A stretch of DNA of 64,000 bases from Sulfobacillus acidophilus DSM 10332 (GTDB lineage: Bacteria > Bacillota > Sulfobacillia > Sulfobacillales > Sulfobacillaceae): positions 2,290,270-2,354,269 of the forward strand of contig CP003179.1 of assembly GCA_000237975.1 (NCBI GenBank), written 5' to 3'. Each line of letters starts with the position of its first letter. The first letter of the stretch is position 1. Shown here in pieces: positions 60,385 to 64,000 of the stretch. Under the pieces are notes generated by a model that saw only the letters and a program-made list of their open reading frames with translations, was not told where the DNA came from and did no database searches. Made by a program: the position numbers and the translations under genes.

Positions 60385-60549
60385 GGGTCTAACCTCCTTT
60401 GAGGCCATCGAAAATTGATCGGCTACCGGCATGATCAGCACCTCGATTCGTACAAACGTCGCATGTCTGACATAGCCATGGGGATATTCCGACGTTCACG
60501 CTCCCCGGCCGTCATCGTTTAGGGCAGATTTTAACTGAGGTTCATCATT

Positions 60550-60558
60550 ATTTTACCA
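60550..60558 (-). promoter_or_regulatory. Extended -10 for the zinc-ribbon/DUF3050 unit
   Basis: TGGTAAAAT on the minus strand. It would give a leader of about 155 bases before ATG 60384. Confidence 0.35.
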
Positions 60559-60662
60559 TATTCCCGGGTCGCTGAGTCATTCTCTTCGTCGATCCTGACA
60601 AAAACCCACGGCTCTCCCCGTTTTGGTAGACTAATGCGGAGAACCGGTGAAGGAGCGTCTCC

Positions 60663-62017
60663 ATGGTTCGTCACACAAGGGCGCCACGCGCCTTTTGGAT
60701 CGCCGTGATGGTCGCGGCGGTACTCAATCCCCTCAATTCGTCCACCCTCTCGGTGGCCATGCCCCTATTGCTCCGGGTCCTTCACACCCCCGCCGCCGGC
60801 ATTACCTGGATTATTTCCGCCTATTAATTAGGGAGTGCGGTAGCCCAACCGATGATGGGGAAACTGGGCGATCATTGGGGCCAACGCCGTCTCATCACCG
60901 GCGGGCTCACATTAGTCGTCGTCAGCGCAATCGGGGCCCCTCTTTCCCGTTTCGCTCCCGGCCTTTGCCTTATGGCGTCTTTTGCAGGCGATTGGCACTT
61001 CCATGCTCTATCCCAATGCGATTGGCTTGGTGCGGCGCCACCTCCCCGCCACTCTGGCCTTCGGTGTTAGGGTGGGTGAGACTCGCGGCCGGCTTGGCGG
61101 TCGCAGTTGGTCCGCCGCTCGGCGGTTTGTTGTTGGCGACCGTCGGTTGGCCGGCTTTATTTTGGCTGAATTTGCCGTTGGCTATACTCGCCTGGTGGGG
61201 CTTCCGGAAGCTTCCCGCCTCACCCGTCGAAGCCCCTTCGTCCGAACCGTTCCGATGGGATTATGTCGGCAGTATGACACTCGCCCTCGGGGTGGGCGGC
61301 CTTTTAGGCGTATTGAACCGGGGAATCTGGGGCGGGATACTTGGTGGATTGGCCCTTTTATCCGCCGTTCTTTTTATCGCCCACGAATCCCGTACCCCCT
61401 CTCCCTTATTGCCCCTGAAGTGGTTTCGCAGACCCCGATTTCGGTTGGGTATTTTCATGACCGTCTTCGGCAACCAAGTGCTGTATATGGTGTTATATGG
61501 ACTCCCCCTCTATCTGACACGGACGCGCCATTTCACCGCCACTCAAAACGGTTGGATTTTGTTACTGTTTGCCGGGGTCATTGCGGCGGGATCGCCGCTG
61601 GGCGGCCGACAAGCCAAAAAACCGGCGGCACTCCGTCCGTGGATGGTGCTGACCGCCGTCGCCCTTTTACTCGGTACGGGCCTCGAATGGTTAGGCGGGG
61701 CCACCCGCTTGATCTTCTTAGGAGTCGGGCTCGTGTTCGTCGGGCTCAGTTTCGCGATTACCAACGTAATCCTGCAACATGAGGTCATTCGCGCCGTCCC
61801 GGGACAAGAGTCCGGGAGCGCCGCCGGTGTGTTTACCTTTTTTCGTTATTTGGGAACCATATTGGCTTCCCTCAGCTTAGCGTGGGCCTTTAGCCATCAT
61901 GGAGCGGCGCTCTTCGCCACAGAAGCCCTCGCGAGCGGTCTGGTCTTGCTCGGCAGCGGGTTTTGGCCCCGCTACTCCGAGCGTGCCGCCGATATCCGCG
62001 GGTCGGGACCGGTTTGA
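60663..62017 (+). pseudogene. EmrB-type MFS transporter with a stop and two frameshifts
   Basis: DHA2-type drug transporter remnant. ATG 60663 (AAGGAG upstream) reads LNPLNSSTLSVAMPLLLRVL and IISAY, then TAA 60825-60827, then LGSAVAQPMMGKLGDHWGQR (the loop between segments 2 and 3) in the same frame. Near 60980 the frame shifts to LQAIGTSMLYPNAIGLVRRH-like text, and near 61070 again to AVAVGPPLGGLLLATVGWPA, which stays open to 62017. Three lesions make this a clear pseudogene. Its last 46 bases overlap the convergent AI-2E gene. Confidence 0.85.
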
Positions 62018-63099
62018 CTGGGTAGGACGACCCGCTCCCGCCAGAGCCGCACGCCCGCAACCCAAGCGGCGACTAACACCCCGGCCGCCGGCACCGCAAA
62101 TAGGGCTCCCCAAATCCCTTGCCACTCGGCACCCAGCATGAGGGCCAGAACCGACAGCACCGGATGAAGCCCGACCTGGGTCCGAATGATGCGCGGGCCC
62201 AAGACTTGCGATTCCAATAGATGCACCAGCGCAATCAAAATCGCCAATTCGGGGATTTGTACCAACGGCCGCCCGAAGAAGGTCAGAATCACCGGTAAGA
62301 TGGCGCCCAAAATCGGGCCCAATAAGGGAATCAACTCCATGACGGCCGCCACGACGCCGATGACTAACGGGTAGGGCAAGCCGATAATCCAGGTGCCAAT
62401 GCCGAAAGCCGTCCCCACAATGGCCGACAATAAAAGCTGACCCCGCACATAGCCGCCAATTACCCGCGCCAAGGTGTGCTCCACAGCCAACAGCATGTCC
62501 CGCCGGTTTTGCGGTACCAGCCGCAAAACCGCGATTTGCATACGCTCCGCATCAAGCAAGAGATAAACGGTGACGAAGAGGACAATTGCGCCGTCCACCA
62601 CCGCCCCAATCGTATGCGTCACGATATTTAAGGCTTGCGTCACCACAAACGAGGAGACTTTACCCAAATTGCTGACAATCCGGCTCTCGATGTCCAAAAT
62701 ATTAATGTGGATATCGTTATGATTTAGCCAGGCCAAAACCCCGGGAGCCACGGTCGACAGCTGTTGCACGATGGCCGGTACCTTTTTAATCAAGCTCACA
62801 ATCTGACCGGTCATGATCGTGCCGAGCAAACTGCCCCCGCCGACGACGATGACAACGGCGCTCAACACCACGACCAAGACCGCCCACGGTCGCCGCCAAC
62901 GAAGTGCCAAGCGGTCGACAAACGGGCTGAGCGTAATGTAAAAAATGCCCGCCAAAATGACGATTAATAAAACCCGGCCCATCCGCGCCAGTAAATAGCC
63001 GACGCCATAGAGAATGACGCCCGATCCCAAGATGACAAAAACCCAATCGCGAATGGTTGCCACCGTCCAGGACGACGAGGCCCCATTGGCTCGAGCCAC
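61972..63099 (-). CDS. AI-2E family transporter (TqsA/YhhQ-like permease)
   Basis: 375 aa. Membrane segments at the N-terminus, a long middle region, and the family motif block VIGGYVRGQLLLSAIVG, GLPYPLVIGVVAAVMELIPL with LLGPILGAILP, and LLESQVLGPRIIRTQVGLHP. The family exports signals or works as Na+/H+ antiporters. GTG 63099 has AAAGGGGG upstream. The C-terminal codons run into the end of the MFS pseudogene. Confidence 0.92.
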   Translation of the reverse strand: MARANGASSSWTVATIRDWVFVILGSGVILYGVGYLLARMGRVLLIVILAGIFYITLSPFVDRLALRWRRPWAVLVVVLSAVVIVVGGGSLLGTIMTGQIVSLIKKVPAIVQQLSTVAPGVLAWLNHNDIHINILDIESRIVSNLGKVSSFVVTQALNIVTHTIGAVVDGAIVLFVTVYLLLDAERMQIAVLRLVPQNRRDMLLAVEHTLARVIGGYVRGQLLLSAIVGTAFGIGTWIIGLPYPLVIGVVAAVMELIPLLGPILGAILPVILTFFGRPLVQIPELAILIALVHLLESQVLGPRIIRTQVGLHPVLSVLALMLGAEWQGIWGALFAVPAAGVLVAAWVAGVRLWRERVVLPSQTGPDPRISAARSE

Positions 63100-63182
63100 C
63101 GGGTCACCCCCTTTAACCTGCCTACTTACTTTCTATTCTACCCGCTCCGACGAACGGCCGATAGTCTGACGCCCTGATTACG

Positions 63183-63211
63183 AAAAAGGCCACCGCATCC
63201 CGGCGGTGGCC
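63183..63211 (-). terminator. Rho-independent terminator of the right-edge membrane gene
   Basis: On the minus strand GGCCACCGC and GCGGTGGCC pair over 9 bases with a 6-base loop, followed by TTTTT. It ends the 63232 gene transcript. Confidence 0.88.
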
Positions 63212-63231
63212 CGATCCCGACTCGCTTGGGG

Positions 63232-64000
63232 CTAATGTCCCACCATGGACGGCCGTCCCGGATTATGTCCTTTGTGTACCATGGCACGGGTTTCTCGAAT
63301 GAGCGTGCCGACCCCGATGAAAAGCACCGTCACCATCACCAACACCAATGAAATTCCAATTTGATCCAAGTTGTGGACATGGATACCGGTATTGATACTA
63401 AATCCTGCCACCTTCGGGAACAAAAGGCCAAAGATTCCTCCGGCGACAAATACCACACCGCCCCAACCTAAGGTATTGCCGGCGGTTTTCAGCGACACGA
63501 CCCGCACGTCCTCGGTAGTCAGACCCAAACGCCGGCTAATCCAACCGAAGATGCCGCCGGCAGCCGCTTGTACCACCGTCGTACCCAACCCGAAGAGCGC
63601 ACCCGGGACCCATCCCCAGGCGGCCGAGGGCATGCTCGGCGCCAACACGGTATAGATGATAATGGCGAATGCGCCGACCCCCCAGCCGGCAATAAACCCA
63701 TGGACGGCCGGCATCCATGGCCGCGGGTCGCGCAACGCGGGTTCTCCTCCCGATGATTCCATATGATGGTGTTTACCGAAAAGATGCCAGTGACTGCCCT
63801 GAATAATATGACGTGCCGCCCAGACCATGACCACGCCGACGATCACATAGACTACGTAGTCTTCAATCGCGCTCATCGTCAGCCACCGATCTAAAGCCAG
63901 ATAGGCCAGTTCGCTGGCTAGGGCACGTTGAAACGTAAAAGCCAATGAAAAGATCAGCCCGGCAATAATCCCCTTACGCGTCGAATAACTGCCGATGGCA
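63232..64000 (-). CDS. Multi-pass membrane protein, unknown, partial
   Basis: At least 256 aa; the frame stays open past TTG 63945 to the window edge (IGSYSTRKGIIAGLIFSLAF), so the N-terminus is missing. It has about six membrane segments, a His-rich loop (GSHWHLFGKHHHM) after the second, then FIAGWGVGAFAIIIYTVLAP and GALFGLGTTVVQAAAGGIFG. The His-rich loop recalls metal (Ni/Co) transporters, but the family motifs are not seen. A terminator follows. Confidence 0.6.
   Translation of the reverse strand, partial: AIGSYSTRKGIIAGLIFSLAFTFQRALASELAYLALDRWLTMSAIEDYVVYVIVGVVMVWAARHIIQGSHWHLFGKHHHMESSGGEPALRDPRPWMPAVHGFIAGWGVGAFAIIIYTVLAPSMPSAAWGWVPGALFGLGTTVVQAAAGGIFGWISRRLGLTTEDVRVVSLKTAGNTLGWGGVVFVAGGIFGLLFPKVAGFSINTGIHVHNLDQIGISLVLVMVTVLFIGVGTLIRETRAMVHKGHNPGRPSMVGH

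Noticed and set aside
1..64000. tRNA genes, CRISPR arrays and prophage or integrase genes
   Set aside because: I looked for TTCGA-type T-loops with paired arms, regular 25-40 base repeats and integrase motifs on both strands and found none that hold up.

Overview
The window looks like chromosome of an acidophilic, moderately thermophilic Gram-positive bacterium of the Sulfobacillus type. This is inferred from the moderately high GC content, strong AGGAGG-type ribosome sites, extended -10 promoters of the TGGTATAAT type, lipobox-type binding proteins and the gene families present; no rRNA or other marker gene is here to prove it. About 60 genes are tightly packed and often overlap by 4 bases. 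No tRNA, rRNA, CRISPR array or intact insertion sequence was seen.

Bases 1-16.4 kb form a catabolic island for small nitrogen compounds: a three-subunit xanthine-dehydrogenase-type molybdenum hydroxylase (large subunit cut by the left edge), a dihydroorotase-like amidohydrolase, a DUF1116 (AllG-like) protein, two CodA-like deaminases, a cupin, a RutB/N-carbamoylsarcosine-amidase-like cysteine hydrolase, a creatininase-family amidohydrolase, a GlcD-like FAD oxidase, a complete taurine/nitrate-type ABC importer, a CocE-like hydrolase and an acetamidase/formamidase. Bases 19.8-30.5 kb form the reductive pyrimidine pathway: CaiB-type CoA transferase, PucR regulator, dihydropyrimidinase (hydA), dihydropyrimidine dehydrogenase (preA, preT), aldehyde dehydrogenase, beta-ureidopropionase and an NCS1 permease. 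Between them lies a decayed stretch with a frameshifted MFS transporter and a broken AbiEii-type toxin beside an intact DUF6922-like partner.

From 30.8 to 50.5 kb the content is mixed housekeeping and envelope genes: a low-molecular-weight phosphatase with a fructosamine kinase, an ABC-2 exporter, a methyltransferase fused to a universal stress domain, an ECF sigma/anti-sigma pair, an O-antigen ligase, a MetE-like methyltransferase interrupted by an in-frame amber codon, a tandem ThyX-like protein, exported proteins, a CPBP protease with a probably leaderless mRNA, a PfpI-like protein and a BBE-type oxidase. Two separate genes (42.6 and 49.4 kb) share the same C-terminal helical module.

From 50.5 to 64 kb there is an IS3-family transposase remnant, an exported protein next to a MoxR-like protein that has lost its ATPase motifs, a CBS protein, an SPW-repeat protein, a SNF2 helicase operon (SDR, SWIM-like, SNF2, TIM-barrel-like gene), remnants of aromatic-type catabolism, a zinc ribbon/DUF3050 pair with a hairpin that would hide the ribosome site, a broken MFS gene, an AI-2E family permease and a membrane protein cut by the right edge. 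The most notable signals are the nitrogen-compound island with its altered CodA-type active sites, the ribosome-site hairpin at 60.1 kb, the shared module, the degenerate MoxR protein and the amber-interrupted MetE-like gene.
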